Below, in pieces: positions 38,401-49,551 of a DNA stretch of 64,000 nucleotides (position 1 is the first letter of the stretch; each line of letters starts with the position of its first letter). The stretch is from an uncultured Pelagibacteraceae bacterium (GTDB lineage: Bacteria > Pseudomonadota > Alphaproteobacteria > Pelagibacterales > Pelagibacteraceae). The DNA lies in the NCBI GenBank assembly GCA_902619835.1, contig CACNFS010000004.1, forward strand, positions 17,395 through 81,394. Direction: 5' to 3'. A program made the position numbers and the translations under genes. The notes under the pieces were generated by a model. It saw only the letters and a list, made by a program, of their open reading frames with translations, had not been told where the DNA came from and did no database searches.

Positions 38401-39648
38401 CTAAGTTTAGAAGATGAGAATGGAAGGCAGCTTGCTATTTATAAAGTAAATTATGGTTCAAAGCTTTTTTTCAAAGATGGAGATAAAATTGAAAAAGGAA
38501 AAAAAATTGCAGAATGGGATCCATATACACTACCCGTAATTGCAGAGACCTCAGGTATAGCAAATTATATGGACTTAATGGAAGGAAGTTCATTAGCTGA
38601 AACATTTGATGATGCAACCGGTTTATCTTCAAAGTCAGTTACAGATTGGAAGTCTACTTCTAAGAATTCAGAATTGAAACCAAGAATTACATTGAGAAAT
38701 GAAAAAGGAGAAATTATTAAAAAAGCCGACGGTAATGAAGCAAGGTATTACTTAGTGCCAGATACAATATTATCTGTTAAAGATGGACAAAAAATATCAG
38801 CAGGTGATGTGCTTGCGAGATTACCAAAAGAAACTTCAAAAACTAAAGACATTACTGGAGGCTTGCCAAGAGTAGCTGAACTATTTGAAGCAAGAAGACC
38901 TAAAGATAGCGCAATTATTGCTGAAAATGATGGCATTATTGAATTTGGAAAAGAAGTTCGAGGGAAACAGAAAATCTCTATCGTTTCTTCAAATGGTGAA
39001 ACTTCTAATTATTTAATTCCTAAAGGAAAGCATGTTAATTTTAATCAAGGAGAAAAAATCAAAAAAGGGGAATATTTACTCGACGGTAGCCCTGCACCAC
39101 ATGATATTTTAAGAATTCTTGGAGTAGAAAAATTAACAGAGTATTTTGTTACAGAAGTCCAAGAAGTTTATAGATTGCAAGGAGTTGTAATAAACGATAA
39201 ACATATTGAAACAATTGTGAGACAAATGTTGAAAAGAGTTGAAGTTAAAAATCCAGGAGACTCAGAACTATTGTCTGGCGAAGTAATAGATTTAATTGAT
39301 ATGAATTTAATTAACGATAAATTAAGATCTGAAAATAAAAAACCTGCAACTTATGAAAGAGTTTTATTAGGTATAACAAAAGCTTCTTTGCAAACAAATT
39401 CGTTCATATCAGCAGCCAGTTTCCAGGAAACTACAAGAGTTTTAACAGATGCTTCGATAAAAGGAAAAATTGATACCCTAGAGGGTTTGAAAGAAAATGT
39501 TATAGTAGGAAGGTTAGTACCTGCTGGAACAGGTTTAACTAAAATTGAATGGGACAAACAAGCTAGAGAACAAGATAAAGCTAGATTAGAAGAACTTAAA
39601 AAACAGGAGCTAGAATCCGCGCCAGTAGCTGCTGATCAACAAGCGTAG
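35452..39648 (+). CDS. rpoC: DNA-directed RNA polymerase subunit beta'
   Basis: Largest RNA polymerase subunit, 1398 residues. The first zinc site is [20 protein letters not shown] near residues 72-91; the catalytic magnesium loop [10 protein letters not shown] is near residue 462; a second zinc site is in [19 protein letters not shown]; the bridge helix and trigger-loop region includes [18 protein letters not shown]. The C-terminus ends in an Ala-rich tail. A 153-bp spacer with promoter-like boxes separates it from rpsL. Confidence 0.99.
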   Translation: MEKSLSRNFENQNITQENNFDSIKITLASPEKIKSWSYGEIKKPETINYRTFRPEKDGLFCSRIFGPVKDYECLCGKYKRMKFRGIICEKCGVEVTKSNVRRERMGHIDLACPVAHIWFLKSLPSRISLAIDMKLKEVEKVLYFESFIIVEPGLTTLKKGQLISEEELVKAQDEFGEDAFSAGIGAEAVREILLNLDLKKEQKKLRDSLKEIKSKVTEERTIKRLKLIESFISSGNKPEWMILTSIPVIPPELRPLVPLDGGRFATSDLNDLYRRVINRNNRLKRLLDLKAPDIIVRNEKRMLQESVDALFDNGRRGRVITGTGKRPLKSLAEMLKGKQGRFRQNLLGKRVDYSGRSVIVVGPELKLHQCGLPKKMALELFKPFLYARLDKLGLATTIKQAKRLVEKEKSEVWDSLEQIIREHPILLNRAPTLHRLGVQAFEAKLIEGNAIELHPLVCAAFNADFDGDQMAVHIPLSLEAQLEARVLMMSTNNILSPSNGKPIIVPSQDIVLGIYYLSQSNDEENKDKKPKGIFSTVEEIEQALENKSISLHTKIISTFKTIDKEGNYIKEKYLSTAGRFLLANVLPSNSNIRFSLVNKLLTKKNVSEVIDTIFRYCGQKETVIFCDKIKTLGFKHAFKAGISFGKDDLLIPKTKESLINNTKKQIEEYEKQYSDGLITRGEKYNKVVDVWSKCTDTVANEMMKEISSAEKVYDDDRIETNSVYMMADSGARGSQAQMKQLAGMRGLIAKPSGEIIETPIISNFKEGLSVLEYFNSTHGARKGLADTALKTANSGYLTRRLCDVAQDVQITKTECDSKKRSSVNISEIIEGGNILVSLSERVLGRVIAENIKNPVTGEVIIKKDKLIDEFDCEKIDAAGVKSVNVYSVITCASTKGVCQICYGRDLARGKLVSVGEAVGMIAAQSIGEPGTQLTMRTFHVGGTAQIKEESQIISQTKGKLNIINKNLIEDSKKNIIVMGRNTQLSLEDENGRQLAIYKVNYGSKLFFKDGDKIEKGKKIAEWDPYTLPVIAETSGIANYMDLMEGSSLAETFDDATGLSSKSVTDWKSTSKNSELKPRITLRNEKGEIIKKADGNEARYYLVPDTILSVKDGQKISAGDVLARLPKETSKTKDITGGLPRVAELFEARRPKDSAIIAENDGIIEFGKEVRGKQKISIVSSNGETSNYLIPKGKHVNFNQGEKIKKGEYLLDGSPAPHDILRILGVEKLTEYFVTEVQEVYRLQGVVINDKHIETIVRQMLKRVEVKNPGDSELLSGEVIDLIDMNLINDKLRSENKKPATYERVLLGITKASLQTNSFISAASFQETTRVLTDASIKGKIDTLEGLKENVIVGRLVPAGTGLTKIEWDKQAREQDKARLEELKKQELESAPVAADQQA

Positions 39649-39672
39649 AAGAAATATAAAAATCTTTAAATA

Positions 39673-39740
39673 TTGACTTTTATCAATTCAATGTTAGTTT
39701 ACGGCACATTTTGAATGTTAGAAGTAAGGTAGATTATAAC
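39673..39740 (+). promoter_or_regulatory. Promoter region of the rpsL (str) operon
   Basis: In the 153-bp rpoC-rpsL gap, TTGACT (39673-39678) with a 16-bp spacer to TAGTTT (39695-39700) and, further on, TTGAAT (39711-39716) with TATAAC (39735-39740) are candidate promoters. TAAGGT/ACCTTA (39725-39730, 39739-39744) could form a small hairpin. No gene is seen in this gap. Confidence 0.45.
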
Positions 39741-39801
39741 CTTAAACACTAACAAAAATCAGCAGGTTATTCTTTATTTTCTACTTCAAAATATTACTAT
39801 T

Positions 39802-40173
39802 ATGCCGACTATAAACCAGTTGATTAAAAAAAGTAGGGTTAAACCTGTTGCTAGAAATAAAGTTCCAGCCTTAGAGAAACAACCTTTAAAAAGGGGTGTT
39901 TGCGTTAAAGTTTACACTACCACACCAAAAAAACCAAACTCAGCTTTAAGAAAAGTGGCCAGGGTTAGATTGTCAAATGGTTTCGAAGTAACAGCTTATA
40001 TACCAGGAGAGGGTCATAATTTACAAGAGCACTCTGTAGTATTATTGAGAGGAGGTAGAGTGAAAGACCTGCCAGGTGTGAGATATCACATTTTAAGAGG
40101 TAATTTAGATACACAGGGTGTAGCAAATCGTAAACAAAGAAGATCTTTGTACGGAGCAAAAAAACCAAAATAA
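39802..40173 (+). CDS. rpsL: 30S ribosomal protein S12
   Basis: Decoding-centre protein, 123 residues. It begins [15 protein letters not shown], and [18 protein letters not shown] and [13 protein letters not shown] carry the two lysines that determine streptomycin sensitivity, both in the sensitive form. It opens the str operon, with rpsG 6 bp downstream. Confidence 0.99.
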   Translation: MPTINQLIKKSRVKPVARNKVPALEKQPLKRGVCVKVYTTTPKKPNSALRKVARVRLSNGFEVTAYIPGEGHNLQEHSVVLLRGGRVKDLPGVRYHILRGNLDTQGVANRKQRRSLYGAKKPK

Positions 40174-40179
40174 TTTATC

Positions 40180-40650
40180 ATGTCGCGAAAAAGAAAAGCA
40201 CCAGTTAGAAAAGTATATCCAGATCCTAGATTTCACTCTGAGGTCGTTTCAAAATTTATAAACTCTATTATGTATGACGGTAAAAGATCAACCGCAGAAA
40301 AAATTCTTTATGATGCTTTAGATAAAATAAAGTCAAAAAATAATGAGGATCCACTTAAGATATTTAATACTGCAATAAGTAATGTAAAACCTAACTTAGA
40401 ATGTAGATCCAGACGAGTTGGTGGAGCAACATATCAAGTTCCTGTTGAAGTAAAATCAAAAAGAGCTCAAGCATTAGCTTTACGTTGGATAATGGATGCG
40501 ACAAGAAAAAGAAAAAATAAAACTATGGCAGATAAACTTTACGCAGAATTAATTGACGCATCACAAAACAAAGGCTCGGCTATCAAAAAGAGGGAAGACA
40601 CACATAAGATGGCAGAGTCTAACAAAGCTTTTGCTCACTTTAGGTGGTAA
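40180..40650 (+). CDS. rpsG: 30S ribosomal protein S7
   Basis: Assembly initiator for the 30S head, 156 residues. [18 protein letters not shown] and [11 protein letters not shown] with [13 protein letters not shown] are family blocks, and the C-terminus [13 protein letters not shown] is typical. fusA starts 3 bp after the stop. Confidence 0.98.
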   Translation: MSRKRKAPVRKVYPDPRFHSEVVSKFINSIMYDGKRSTAEKILYDALDKIKSKNNEDPLKIFNTAISNVKPNLECRSRRVGGATYQVPVEVKSKRAQALALRWIMDATRKRKNKTMADKLYAELIDASQNKGSAIKKREDTHKMAESNKAFAHFRW

Positions 40651-40653
40651 TAA

Positions 40654-42726
40654 ATGGCTAATTATACTTTAGATAAATATAGAAATATTGGTATCATGGC
40701 ACACATTGATGCTGGCAAAACAACTACAACAGAAAGAATACTTTATTATACGGGTAAAAGTCATAAAATTGGAGAGGTACATGATGGTGCAGCGACTATG
40801 GATTGGATGGAACAAGAACAGGAAAGAGGTATTACGATTACTTCAGCTGCCACAACCTGTTTTTGGAGAGATCATAGAATTAATATTATAGACACACCAG
40901 GGCACGTAGATTTTACCATTGAAGTCGAGAGATCTTTAAAAGTTTTAGACGGTGCAGTAGCAGTTTTTGACGGAGTGGCCGGTGTAGAACCTCAATCGGA
41001 AACAGTCTGGAGACAAGCCGATAAATATAAAGTTCCAAGAATTTGTTTTGTAAATAAACTAGATAGAACTGGTGCTGATTTTTATCGATGTGTAGATATG
41101 ATTAAAGATAGATTAGGTTGCAAACCATTAGTTTTGCAACTCCCCATAGGCTCTGAGGCAGATCTCAAAGGAGTAATTGATTTAGTTAAAATGAAGGGTG
41201 TAGTTTGGCAAAACGAAGATCTCGGTGCAAAATTTGAATATGTTGATATCCCTACCGAGCTTAAAGAAAAAGCTGAGAAATATAGAAAAGATCTTGTAGA
41301 AACTGCAGTTGAAGAAGATGAAAAATTGATGGAGTCTTATTTAGAAGGCAAGGAACCTACTGAGAGTGAATTGATTAGATGTATAAGAAAAGGAACTATA
41401 TCGTTTAACTTTGTTCCAATCCTTACAGGTTCTGCTTTTAAGAATAAAGGTGTCCAACCTTTACTTGACTCCGTAATTGATTATCTGCCCAGCCCAAACG
41501 ACCTTAAATCTATCGAGGGAACAAAAGTTGGTTCTGATGAAAAAATAACCATGAAATTTGACGCAAAAGAAAAATTTTCAGCTTTAGCATTTAAAGTTGC
41601 AAATGATCCATTTGTTGGATCTTTAACATTTATAAGAATTTACTCCGGAACTTTAAACGCAGGAACATCAATTCTAAACTCTTCTAAAGATAAAGATGAA
41701 AGAATTGGCAGAATGCTTTTAATGCATGCTAACAGTAGAGAAGATATTAAATCTGCTAGCGCCGGAGATATAGTTGCTTTAGCGGGCTTGAAACATACAA
41801 TCACTGGCCATACTTTATGTGATACGAAAAATCCAATTTTACTTGAGCCAATGGAATTTCCTGATCCAGTAATTGAGATAGCAGTAGAGCCTAAAACAAA
41901 AGGAGATCAAGAAAAAATGGGAGAAGCTTTGGCAAGATTAGCTAAAGAAGATCCATCTTTTAGAGTTTCTTCTGACGAAGAGTCCGGTCAAACTATTATC
42001 AAAGGCATGGGAGAACTACACCTTGATATAATTGTAGATAGGATGAAAAGAGAATTTAAAGTTGAAGCAAATATTGGAGCGCCACAAGTTGCATATAGAG
42101 AAACAATTTTAGGATCTGCGGAGATGGAATATATACATAAAAAACAGAGTGGAGGCGCTGGCCAGTTTGCTAAAGTTAAATTAAGCGTTGAACCATTAGA
42201 AGCTGGTAAAGGCAGAGAAGTAGAAAATCTTATTAAAGGTGGCTCAATACCAAAAGAATTTATTCCTGGAGTGGAAAAAGGAGTCGAAAGCGTTTCTGAT
42301 AGCGGAATACTAGCAGGTTTCCCTATAATTGATTATAAAGTTAAAATTCTTGATGGTTTACACCACGAAGTAGATTCTAGTGTATTAGCTTTTGAAATAG
42401 CTAGCAGAACATGTTTCAGAGAAGCTTGCCAAAAAGCAACATTGAAATTATTAGAACCAATGATGAAAGTTGAAGTAGTAACTCCGGAGGAATTTATGGG
42501 CGATGTTATTGGTGATTTAAATAGTAGAAGGGGTCAAGTTGGATCTACAGAACCTAGAGGTAATGCAACTGCCATCAATGCGGTTGTTCCATTAGCGAAT
42601 ATGTTTGGATATATAAATAACTTAAGATCATCTACGCAGGGTAGAGCACAGTATACAATGCAATTCAGTCATTATGATAAGGTGCCACAAAATGTTCAAG
42701 ATGAAGTTACAAAAAAATTAGCATAA
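40654..42726 (+). CDS. fusA: Elongation factor G
   Basis: Translocation GTPase, 690 residues. The G domain has [48 protein letters not shown] and NKLDR. Domains IV-V include the conserved [13 protein letters not shown] and [15 protein letters not shown]. It is followed after one base by rpsJ, so tuf is missing from the usual fusA-tuf-rpsJ order. Confidence 0.99.
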   Translation: MANYTLDKYRNIGIMAHIDAGKTTTTERILYYTGKSHKIGEVHDGAATMDWMEQEQERGITITSAATTCFWRDHRINIIDTPGHVDFTIEVERSLKVLDGAVAVFDGVAGVEPQSETVWRQADKYKVPRICFVNKLDRTGADFYRCVDMIKDRLGCKPLVLQLPIGSEADLKGVIDLVKMKGVVWQNEDLGAKFEYVDIPTELKEKAEKYRKDLVETAVEEDEKLMESYLEGKEPTESELIRCIRKGTISFNFVPILTGSAFKNKGVQPLLDSVIDYLPSPNDLKSIEGTKVGSDEKITMKFDAKEKFSALAFKVANDPFVGSLTFIRIYSGTLNAGTSILNSSKDKDERIGRMLLMHANSREDIKSASAGDIVALAGLKHTITGHTLCDTKNPILLEPMEFPDPVIEIAVEPKTKGDQEKMGEALARLAKEDPSFRVSSDEESGQTIIKGMGELHLDIIVDRMKREFKVEANIGAPQVAYRETILGSAEMEYIHKKQSGGAGQFAKVKLSVEPLEAGKGREVENLIKGGSIPKEFIPGVEKGVESVSDSGILAGFPIIDYKVKILDGLHHEVDSSVLAFEIASRTCFREACQKATLKLLEPMMKVEVVTPEEFMGDVIGDLNSRRGQVGSTEPRGNATAINAVVPLANMFGYINNLRSSTQGRAQYTMQFSHYDKVPQNVQDEVTKKLA

Positions 42727-42727
42727 T

Positions 42728-43036
42728 ATGGAAAATCAAAATATTAGAATACATTTAAAAGCTTATGATAATAAAATCCTCGATTTGTCTACCGAGGAAA
42801 TAGTTAATACAGCTAAAAGAACCGGAGCTCAAGTAAAAGGCCCTATACCTTTACCAACCAGAATAGAAAGGTATACTGTATTAAGATCTCCTCACATTGA
42901 TAAAAAAAGTAGGGAGCAATTTGAGTCAAGAACTCATAAAAGATTAATTGATATTATTGAACCAACGCCACAAACAGTAGAAGCATTGATGAAACTAGAT
43001 TTAGCCTCTGGAGTTGACATAGAGATAAAAATATAA
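42728..43036 (+). CDS. rpsJ: 30S ribosomal protein S10
   Basis: A 102-residue head protein that also binds NusB/Nus[17 protein letters not shown] at the start, [20 protein letters not shown] and [16 protein letters not shown] are family blocks. First gene of the S10 operon, which here follows fusA with a 1-bp gap and no separate promoter space. Confidence 0.98.
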   Translation: MENQNIRIHLKAYDNKILDLSTEEIVNTAKRTGAQVKGPIPLPTRIERYTVLRSPHIDKKSREQFESRTHKRLIDIIEPTPQTVEALMKLDLASGVDIEIKI

Positions 43037-43040
43037 ATTT

Positions 43041-43745
43041 ATGAGCTTAGGATTAATTGGAAAAAAAATAGGTATGACCAGAGAATTTATGGAAACAGGT
43101 CAATCTGTTCCCGTCACTGTGATAAAAATCGAAAAAGGCAGGGTTCTAGACATAATTACTAAAGAAAAAAGAGGCTATAATGCAATAAAAGTTGGATTTT
43201 TCAATTTAAAAAACTCAAAGTTATCAAAACAAATGAAAGGATACTTCGCAAAGAAAAATACAGAACCTAAAAAAATTCTAAAAGAATTCAGAGTTGAAAA
43301 TTATGAGTCCTTTAAAGAGGGTAATGAACTTGGTTTGGAGATATTTAAGGAAAAAAAATTTTTAGACGTTAAATCTAAAACTATTGGAAAAGGCTTTGCC
43401 GGAGTTATGAAAAGATGGAATTTTGGAGGATTAAGAGCTTCGCATGGAGTATCTGTTTCACATAGATCACATGGATCAACAGGTCAAAGACAAGATCCCG
43501 GTAAAGTTTTTAAAGGAAAAAAAATGGCTGGCCATATGGGTGATAAAAATAGAACAATGTTAAACTTAGAAATTATTAAATCTGATTTTGAAAATAATCT
43601 TATTTATTTAAAAGGTTCAATACCCGGATCTAAAAATACAACAGTTTTTCTAAGAGAGTCCGTAAAAAATGTGAGCAGAAAAACTATAAAAGAAAAACAT
43701 GAAGCTAAAGTTAAAGCTGCTGCTGCTAAGAAAGGAAAAAAATAA
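43041..43745 (+). CDS. rplC: 50S ribosomal protein L3
   Basis: Core 23S rRNA-binding protein, 234 residues. LGLIGKKIGMTREFMETGQ and the peptidyl-transferase-proximal loop HGVSVSHRSHGSTGQRQDPG are clear. A Lys/Ala-rich C-terminal tail (about 20 residues) extends beyond the usual end. Confidence 0.97.
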   Translation: MSLGLIGKKIGMTREFMETGQSVPVTVIKIEKGRVLDIITKEKRGYNAIKVGFFNLKNSKLSKQMKGYFAKKNTEPKKILKEFRVENYESFKEGNELGLEIFKEKKFLDVKSKTIGKGFAGVMKRWNFGGLRASHGVSVSHRSHGSTGQRQDPGKVFKGKKMAGHMGDKNRTMLNLEIIKSDFENNLIYLKGSIPGSKNTTVFLRESVKNVSRKTIKEKHEAKVKAAAAKKGKK

Positions 43746-44381
43746 ATGAAATTTCCAATGCTTAATATTGATGGTGCTAAAAATGAAACAATAGAAATAT
43801 CAGATAAAATTGTGAAAAATAAAGTTAACCATAAATTAATTAAATTTGTTATAGATTGGCAGTTAAACAGAGCCAAACCAAGAACAGCTAAAACTAAGCA
43901 AAGAAATCAAATTCGAGGGTCTACAAAAAAAATCATCGCTCAAAAAGGAAGTGGTGGAGCAAGACACGCAAGTAAAAAAGCTCCTCTTTTTGTTGGCGGT
44001 GGGATAGCCCATGGTCCAAAAGGTTCAGTTTACAAGATTAAGAAAATTAATAAAAAAGTAAAAAAATTAGCTTTATTACAAACATTATCAAAAAAAACAA
44101 TTGATAAAAATTTATTTTTTTTAGCTGATGTTAAAAGAGAAATAAAAAAAACAAAAGAATTTAATATTTTTTTAAAAAAGAATAATATCTCAAATGTATT
44201 AATTATATCTGATCTGGACTCAATGAAGAATATAAATAAATCAGCCCGAAATATTAAAGATGTAAAACTTATAAAAGATGAGGGGACTAATATTTATGAT
44301 ATTTTAAAATATAAAAATATTTTGATTACATCGTCATCAGCCAAAAAAATTCAGAATAGGATTTTAAATGAAAAGAATTAA
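43746..44381 (+). CDS. rplD: 50S ribosomal protein L4
   Basis: A 211-residue exit-tunnel protein; in gamma-proteobacteria it represses the S10 operon. RAKPRTAKTKQRNQIRGSTKK followed by QKGSGGARHASKKAPLFVGGG forms the extended tunnel loop. It is directly adjacent to rplC and overlaps rplW by 14 bp. Confidence 0.96.
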   Translation: MKFPMLNIDGAKNETIEISDKIVKNKVNHKLIKFVIDWQLNRAKPRTAKTKQRNQIRGSTKKIIAQKGSGGARHASKKAPLFVGGGIAHGPKGSVYKIKKINKKVKKLALLQTLSKKTIDKNLFFLADVKREIKKTKEFNIFLKKNNISNVLIISDLDSMKNINKSARNIKDVKLIKDEGTNIYDILKYKNILITSSSAKKIQNRILNEKN

Positions 44382-44661
44382 TTACATTGACTCAATTAGA
44401 AGTCCAATCATAACAGAAAAGGCCACTATTTTGTCCGAGCAAAATAAAACTGTATTTAAAGTTCATGATAGTGCAAACAAAAAGACTATAAAAAAAAATA
44501 TAGAAAAAATATTTAAAGTTAATGTTGTTAAAATTAATATAATTAACCAAAAAACTAAACAAAAGATGAAACAAGGAAGAAAGTCTTTTAGATCAGGTTA
44601 TAAAAAAGCAATTGTTACTTTAAAGAAAGGTCAAAGTATAGACCTAACCACAGGAGTTTAA
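44368..44661 (+). CDS. rplW: 50S ribosomal protein L23
   Basis: A 97-residue protein at the tunnel exit that docks SRP and trigger factor. IRSPIITEKATILSEQNKTVFKV and the C-terminal YKKAIVTLKKGQSI are diagnostic. Its ATG lies inside the rplD 3' end. Confidence 0.95.
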   Translation: MKRINYIDSIRSPIITEKATILSEQNKTVFKVHDSANKKTIKKNIEKIFKVNVVKINIINQKTKQKMKQGRKSFRSGYKKAIVTLKKGQSIDLTTGV

Positions 44662-44664
44662 TTT

Positions 44665-45498
44665 ATGGCACTTAAAACATTTAAACCTTATACAAAATCA
44701 TCGAGAGGAACCGTTGTTCTAGATAAAAGTAATCTCTGGAAAGGTTCACCTTTCAAACCTTTGACTAAAGGACAAAACTTTACAGGAGGTAGAAATAATA
44801 ATGGAAGAATTACTTCTAGGCATATAGGCGGCGGCTCAAAGCATAAATATAGAATTATTGACTTTTTTAGAAAAAAGAAAAATATTTTAGCAAAAGTAGA
44901 CCGTATAGAATACGACCCTAATAGAACTGCTCATATTGCTTTAATTACTTACAGGGATAATGAAAAATCTTATATAATTTGTCCACAAGGTCTTAAAGTG
45001 GGTGACACAGTTGAAGCAGGAAAAAATATTGATATCAAGATCGGTAATTGCTTAGAGCTAAAAGATATACCACCGGGTACATCCATTCATAATGTTGAAT
45101 TAATACCTGGGAATGGAGGAAAATTAGCTAGATCAGCAGGATCTTCTATAATTCTATCTGGATATGACGATGATTACGCAATATTAAAACTTTCGTCTGG
45201 AGAAACAAGAAAAGTCAGTAGCTCTTGTATAGCTACCATAGGAGTTGTTTCAAACCCAGATCAAAAAAATATAAAAATTGGTAAAGCAGGAAGAAATAGG
45301 TGGCGTGGAAAAAGACCTCAAACCAGAGGTGTTGCAATGAATCCAGTAGATCATCCACATGGAGGAGGAGAAGGTAAAACATCAGGTGGACGTAGTCCAG
45401 TATCACCATGGGGCCAGTCTGCAAAAGGTTTAAAAACACGAAGGCCAAAAAGAAGCGATAAATTAATAATCACAAGAAGGAAAAAAAGGAAGCAATGA
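44665..45498 (+). CDS. rplB: 50S ribosomal protein L2
   Basis: Peptidyl-transferase region protein, 277 residues. [34 protein letters not shown] and the C-terminal [20 protein letters not shown], with the conserved His, are present. It overlaps rpsS by 4 bp. Confidence 0.99.
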   Translation: MALKTFKPYTKSSRGTVVLDKSNLWKGSPFKPLTKGQNFTGGRNNNGRITSRHIGGGSKHKYRIIDFFRKKKNILAKVDRIEYDPNRTAHIALITYRDNEKSYIICPQGLKVGDTVEAGKNIDIKIGNCLELKDIPPGTSIHNVELIPGNGGKLARSAGSSIILSGYDDDYAILKLSSGETRKVSSSCIATIGVVSNPDQKNIKIGKAGRNRWRGKRPQTRGVAMNPVDHPHGGGEGKTSGGRSPVSPWGQSAKGLKTRRPKRSDKLIITRRKKRKQ

Positions 45499-45812
45499 CA
45501 AGATCTGTTTGGAAAGGACCATTTGTTCACCCAAGTTTGTTAAAGAAAATTGACAAACTAAAGGACAAATCAAATAAAAAACCAATTAAAACATGGTCAA
45601 GAAATTCAACTATAATTCCTGATTTTGTTGGTCATAGCTTCATGATACACAATGGGAAAACCTTCATACCAATAACTATTTCCGAAGAGATGGTAGGTCA
45701 TAAATTGGGTGAGTTTGCTCCTACAAGAACTTTTAAAGGTCATACACCAGCTGATAAAAAAGCTGCAGCAACCGCTGCTGCCGAAAAGCCAGCAACTGGA
45801 GATAAAAAATAA
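45495..45812 (+). CDS. rpsS: 30S ribosomal protein S19
   Basis: A 105-residue head protein, with [34 protein letters not shown] and [11 protein letters not shown]. The usual protein is about 92 residues; here an Ala/Lys-rich tail ([19 protein letters not shown] and a few residues) extends the C-terminus. It shares one base with the rplV start. Confidence 0.97.
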   Translation: MTRSVWKGPFVHPSLLKKIDKLKDKSNKKPIKTWSRNSTIIPDFVGHSFMIHNGKTFIPITISEEMVGHKLGEFAPTRTFKGHTPADKKAAATAAAEKPATGDKK

Positions 45813-46177
45813 TGGAAAAAAATCAATTAGTAAAAGCTGTAAATAAAAATGTGAGGACAAGCCCAAGAAAACTCGCATTAGTTTGTAATTTTATAAAAGG
45901 TAAAAAAGCAGATGTTGCATTAAGAGATTTAGAATTTTCAAGAAAGAGAATTGCAAAAGAAGTAAGCAAGACAGTTAAATCTGCTATTTCAAATGCAGAA
46001 AATAACTACCAATATGATATAGACAACTTATTTGTTAAAGAAGCTTTTGTAGGAAAATCCTTAGTAATGAAAAGATTTAGACCCAGAGCAAAAGGTAGAG
46101 CAAGTCCAATAAAAAAACCATTTAGCAGAGTCACTATAATTTTAGAAGAAAAGAAACAAAAAAAGGAGAGCAAGTAA
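45812..46177 (+). CDS. rplV: 50S ribosomal protein L22
   Basis: A 121-residue exit-tunnel protein. [20 protein letters not shown] and the tunnel loop/C-terminal block [20 protein letters not shown] are typical, followed by a Lys-rich tail. It overlaps rpsS and rpsC by one base each. Confidence 0.97.
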   Translation: MEKNQLVKAVNKNVRTSPRKLALVCNFIKGKKADVALRDLEFSRKRIAKEVSKTVKSAISNAENNYQYDIDNLFVKEAFVGKSLVMKRFRPRAKGRASPIKKPFSRVTIILEEKKQKKESK

Positions 46178-46863
46178 TGGGTCAAAAAATTAATCCAATA
46201 GGACTTAGATTAGGAATTAATAGAGGTTGGGACTCAACATGGTTTGCTAAAAAAAAGGATTTTGGTAAATTTTTAATAGAGGACTTTAAGATAAGAAATT
46301 ATATTAAGAAAAATATTATTAATTCTGGGGTATCAGAAATAATAATAGAAAGGTCCTCAAAAAAATGTACTGTATCAATTCATACATCCAGGCCAGGATT
46401 TGTAATAGGAAAAAAAGGTGCAGATATAGAGAAAATTAAGAAAAATATAATGAAAATTACTGAGAGCGATGTAAATGTGAATATAAAAGAAATAAAGAAA
46501 CCTGAATTGAATTCAAATTTAGTTGCTGAAAATATTGCTCAACAGCTAGTAAAAAGAGTTGCTTACCGAAGAGCTATGAAAAGAGCAATGCAGTCGGCTA
46601 TGAGATTAAATGCTAAAGGTATAAAAGTTATGTTGAGTGGAAGGTTAGCCGGGAATGAAATAGCTAGGACAGAATGGTTGAGAGAGGGGAGTATACCTTC
46701 GCACACATTAAGAGCTGATATAGATTATGGATTTGCAGAAGCACTCACAACTTATGGCATAATAGGTGTCAAAGTTTGGATTTACAAAGGGGAATTAATG
46801 GCAAAAGACGTTGAAAAAGAGAAAAAGGAGAGAGTTAAAAATGCTACAACCAGTAAGAACTAA
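46177..46863 (+). CDS. rpsC: 30S ribosomal protein S3
   Basis: Part of the mRNA-entry helicase site, 228 residues. [20 protein letters not shown] opens it, the KH-domain signature [15 protein letters not shown] is near residue 68, and [13 protein letters not shown] with [14 protein letters not shown] forms the C-terminal domain. The 3' end overlaps rplP by 23 bp. Confidence 0.98.
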   Translation: MGQKINPIGLRLGINRGWDSTWFAKKKDFGKFLIEDFKIRNYIKKNIINSGVSEIIIERSSKKCTVSIHTSRPGFVIGKKGADIEKIKKNIMKITESDVNVNIKEIKKPELNSNLVAENIAQQLVKRVAYRRAMKRAMQSAMRLNAKGIKVMLSGRLAGNEIARTEWLREGSIPSHTLRADIDYGFAEALTTYGIIGVKVWIYKGELMAKDVEKEKKERVKNATTSKN

Positions 46864-47245
46864 ATATAGAAAAGCGTTTAAAGGAAGAATTCATGGTAAT
46901 GCATCCAGAGCTGTAAAGCTAAATTATGGGCAATTCGGTTTAAAAGCAATAGAGCCTGAGCGAGTAATTGGAAAGCAAATTGAAGCTGCTAGAGTTGCTT
47001 TAACTCGTTATATGAAAAGAACAGGAAAAGTGTGGACAAGAATTTTTCCAAATATTCCAGTTTCAAAAAAACCGACTGAGGTCAGAATGGGTAAAGGTAA
47101 AGGATCTCCTGAGTATTTTGCTTGTAGGGTAAAACCTGGAAGAATAATTTTTGAAATAGACGGAGTTTCAGAAGAAGTAGCTAGAGAAGCGCTTTACAAA
47201 GCATCAGCGAAATTACCAATAAAAACAAAATTTATAAAAAGATAA
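46841..47245 (+). CDS. rplP: 50S ribosomal protein L16
   Basis: A 134-residue central-protuberance/A-site protein. [19 protein letters not shown] is the canonical N-terminus, so ATG 46841 is used rather than an in-frame ATG at 46811 that would add ten basic residues. [20 protein letters not shown] and [19 protein letters not shown] are conserved. Confidence 0.97.
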   Translation: MLQPVRTKYRKAFKGRIHGNASRAVKLNYGQFGLKAIEPERVIGKQIEAARVALTRYMKRTGKVWTRIFPNIPVSKKPTEVRMGKGKGSPEYFACRVKPGRIIFEIDGVSEEVAREALYKASAKLPIKTKFIKR

Positions 47246-47250
47246 TTATT

Positions 47251-47439
47251 ATGATTAAAAAGAAAGAAGTTAAAAAATTAACTAAAGATCAAGCTGAAAA
47301 AAAGATTTTTAATTTAAAGAAAGATCTTTTCAATTTAAGATTTAAAAAGATTAATAATCAAATTGATAATCCAGCTCAGTTTAATCAAATTAAAAGAGAT
47401 ATAGCCAGACTATATACAACAATTAAAAATATAAAATGA
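47251..47439 (+). CDS. rpmC: 50S ribosomal protein L29
   Basis: A 62-residue two-helix protein near the tunnel exit. [20 protein letters not shown] and [14 protein letters not shown] match the family. It overlaps rpsQ by 4 bp. Confidence 0.93.
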   Translation: MIKKKEVKKLTKDQAEKKIFNLKKDLFNLRFKKINNQIDNPAQFNQIKRDIARLYTTIKNIK

Positions 47440-47666
47440 CCAAAAAAATTTTAAAAGGCACAGTTACTAGTGCAAAAAATAATAAAACGATAGTAGTCGA
47501 AGTTACACGAAAATTTAAGCATCCTTTTTATGAAAAAATTATCAAGAGATCTAAAAAATATCATGCACATGATGAAAAGAATAAATTTAAAGAAGGCGAA
47601 AAAGTTTCAATAAAAGAGTGCAAACCTTATTCAAAAAAGAAAACCTGGCAGGTAATTGAGTCATGA
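47436..47666 (+). CDS. rpsQ: 30S ribosomal protein S17
   Basis: A 76-residue OB-fold protein. [39 protein letters not shown] and [15 protein letters not shown] are diagnostic. It overlaps both rpmC and rplN by 4 bp. Confidence 0.96.
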   Translation: MTKKILKGTVTSAKNNKTIVVEVTRKFKHPFYEKIIKRSKKYHAHDEKNKFKEGEKVSIKECKPYSKKKTWQVIES

Positions 47667-48031
47667 TACAAATACAAACTGAATTAACAGTAGCTGATAA
47701 CACTGGAGCTAGAAGAGTGGAGTGTATAAAAGTTTTAGGTGGATCCAAAAGACGTTATGCCTCAGTTGGAGATATTATCGTAATTAGCGTCAAAGATGCG
47801 ATTCCAAAGGGAAAAGTTAAAAAAGGGGCTGTACATAAAGCAGTTGTTGTACGTACAAGAAAAGAAATTTACAGAGATGATGGTTCAAAAGTTCAATTTG
47901 ACAATAATGCTGTGGTACTGACAGATGATAAAGGCGAACCAATTGGTACTAGAATATTTGGTCCAGTGACTAGGGAACTGAGATTAAAAGGTCATACAAA
48001 AATTATTTCTTTAGCTCCGGAGGTTTTATAA
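47663..48031 (+). CDS. rplN: 50S ribosomal protein L14
   Basis: A 122-residue intersubunit-bridge protein. [36 protein letters not shown] and [13 protein letters not shown] fit the family throughout. First gene of the spc-type segment; rplX starts one base after its stop. Confidence 0.98.
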   Translation: MIQIQTELTVADNTGARRVECIKVLGGSKRRYASVGDIIVISVKDAIPKGKVKKGAVHKAVVVRTRKEIYRDDGSKVQFDNNAVVLTDDKGEPIGTRIFGPVTRELRLKGHTKIISLAPEVL

Positions 48032-48032
48032 A

Positions 48033-48284
48033 ATGAACTTAAAAAAAGGAATTCAAGTAAAAATTATTTCAGGTAAAGATAAAGGTAAAACAGGTGAGAT
48101 ACTTGAGATAAATAAAAAACTTAAAAAGGTTAAAATAAAATCAATTAATATGATTAAAAAACATTTAAAACCGACAAAAGAAAATAAGGGGGGTATAATT
48201 AGTAAAGAAAACTATATACACCAATCCAATGTAAAAAATATTGACATTAAAAAAAACGAAAAAAAAGTAGCAAATAAAAAATGA
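48033..48284 (+). CDS. rplX: 50S ribosomal protein L24
   Basis: An 83-residue KOW-domain assembly protein. VKIISGKDKGKTGEILEI is the KOW motif and MIKKHLKPTKENKGGIISKE follows. It is shorter than the E. coli protein (about 104) with a Lys-rich end. It overlaps rplE by 4 bp. Confidence 0.94.
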   Translation: MNLKKGIQVKIISGKDKGKTGEILEINKKLKKVKIKSINMIKKHLKPTKENKGGIISKENYIHQSNVKNIDIKKNEKKVANKK

Positions 48285-48832
48285 TACCTAGACTTAAAAT
48301 AACATATGAGAAAGAAATAACTGGCAAATTAATGAGCAAGTTATCTTTAAAAAATAAACATCAAGTGCCAAAAATTGAAAAAATTATCTTAAATATGGGC
48401 CTTGGTGAGGATGCTTCTGATGGAAAGAAAATGAAAGCTTGCGTTGATGACATGTCATTAATATCTGGACAAAAACCAATAATTACAAAATTTAAAAAAT
48501 CTATATCTAATTTTAAAACTAGAAAAGGATCAAATGCAGGTATTAAAGTTACTTTAAGAGCAAACAAAATGTACGAGTTTATTGATAGATTAATAAACAT
48601 TGCTTTACCTAGAGTAAAGGATTTTAGAGGCTTATCATCAGAGGGGATTGATAGATCTTGCAATTATTCATTTGGGATAAAAGAACATATAATTTTTCCA
48701 GAGGTGAATTTTGATAAAGTTGATAAGATAAGAGGTCTTGATATTACAATAGTAACATCAAGTAAAAGTAAAGAAGGAACTATTGAGTTGTTAAAAGAAT
48801 TTAATTTTCCTTTAAAAGAAAAAAAAAACTGA
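48281..48832 (+). CDS. rplE: 50S ribosomal protein L5
   Basis: A 183-residue 5S rRNA-binding protein. [39 protein letters not shown] and [20 protein letters not shown] are conserved. rpsN follows after 7 bp containing a GAGG ribosome site. Confidence 0.98.
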   Translation: MIPRLKITYEKEITGKLMSKLSLKNKHQVPKIEKIILNMGLGEDASDGKKMKACVDDMSLISGQKPIITKFKKSISNFKTRKGSNAGIKVTLRANKMYEFIDRLINIALPRVKDFRGLSSEGIDRSCNYSFGIKEHIIFPEVNFDKVDKIRGLDITIVTSSKSKEGTIELLKEFNFPLKEKKN

Positions 48833-48839
48833 GGTAAAA

Positions 48840-49145
48840 ATGGCAAAAAAAAGTGCAATAGAAAAGAATTTAAGACGAATTAAATTAGTAAAAAAATACG
48901 CTAAAAAGAGAGCGGCGTTAAAAAAAATAATTAATAATAAAAAATTGGAACTTGCAGAGCGTTTTAATGCTCAATTAAAATTAAATAAACTTCCAAAAAA
49001 CTCAGCAAAAATTAGAATTAGAAATAGGTGTGAAGTCTCTGGAAGGCCTCACGGTGTATACAGAAAATTAAAAATATCTAGAATTGCTCTAAGAGACATG
49101 GCTTCGTCAGGCAAAATTCCAGGTATAACAAAATCAAGTTGGTAG
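48840..49145 (+). CDS. rpsN: 30S ribosomal protein S14 (zinc-free type)
   Basis: A 101-residue S14 of the long, Cys-poor type. [20 protein letters not shown] opens it and [20 protein letters not shown] with [18 protein letters not shown] closes it. The zinc-binding C-x-x-C pairs of the short form are absent. Confidence 0.97.
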   Translation: MAKKSAIEKNLRRIKLVKKYAKKRAALKKIINNKKLELAERFNAQLKLNKLPKNSAKIRIRNRCEVSGRPHGVYRKLKISRIALRDMASSGKIPGITKSSW

Positions 49146-49152
49146 GAGGATT

Positions 49153-49551
49153 ATGACATTTACAGATCCAATAGGCGATATGTTTTCAAGAATTAGAAAT
49201 GGTCAAATGAGGTCTTTGAGCTCAATAGTAATACCATCTTCTAAATTTAGGAAAAATATTTTAGAAATTCTTAAAAATGAAGGATATATCAAAGATTATT
49301 TTATTGATAAATCGGAAGATAACAAAATTAGCTTAAAAATTACTCTTAAATATTATGAGGGCGATCCAGTAATAAAAGAAATTAAAAGGGTATCAAAACC
49401 AGGAAGAAGGGTTTATTCAAGGGCAACTAGCATACCAAAAGTAATGAATGGTCTTGGTTTAGCTATCTTATCAACACCAAAAGGAGTGATGACAGATACT
49501 GAGGCAAGAAAAAACAATGTTGGCGGAGAGATAATTTGTAGGGTATTTTAA
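49153..49551 (+). CDS. rpsH: 30S ribosomal protein S8
   Basis: A 132-residue platform protein, a translational repressor of the spc operon in E. coli. DPIGDMFSRIRNGQM, SKPGRRVYSRATSIPKVMNG and DTEARKNNVGGEIICRVF are typical. AGGAGG upstream of the ATG is one of the strongest ribosome sites in the window. Confidence 0.98.
   Translation: MTFTDPIGDMFSRIRNGQMRSLSSIVIPSSKFRKNILEILKNEGYIKDYFIDKSEDNKISLKITLKYYEGDPVIKEIKRVSKPGRRVYSRATSIPKVMNGLGLAILSTPKGVMTDTEARKNNVGGEIICRVF

Noticed and set aside
46811..46840. Longer L16 start
   Set aside because: [11 protein letters not shown] at 46841 is the canonical L16 start; the longer form adds ten basic residues encoded within rpsC.
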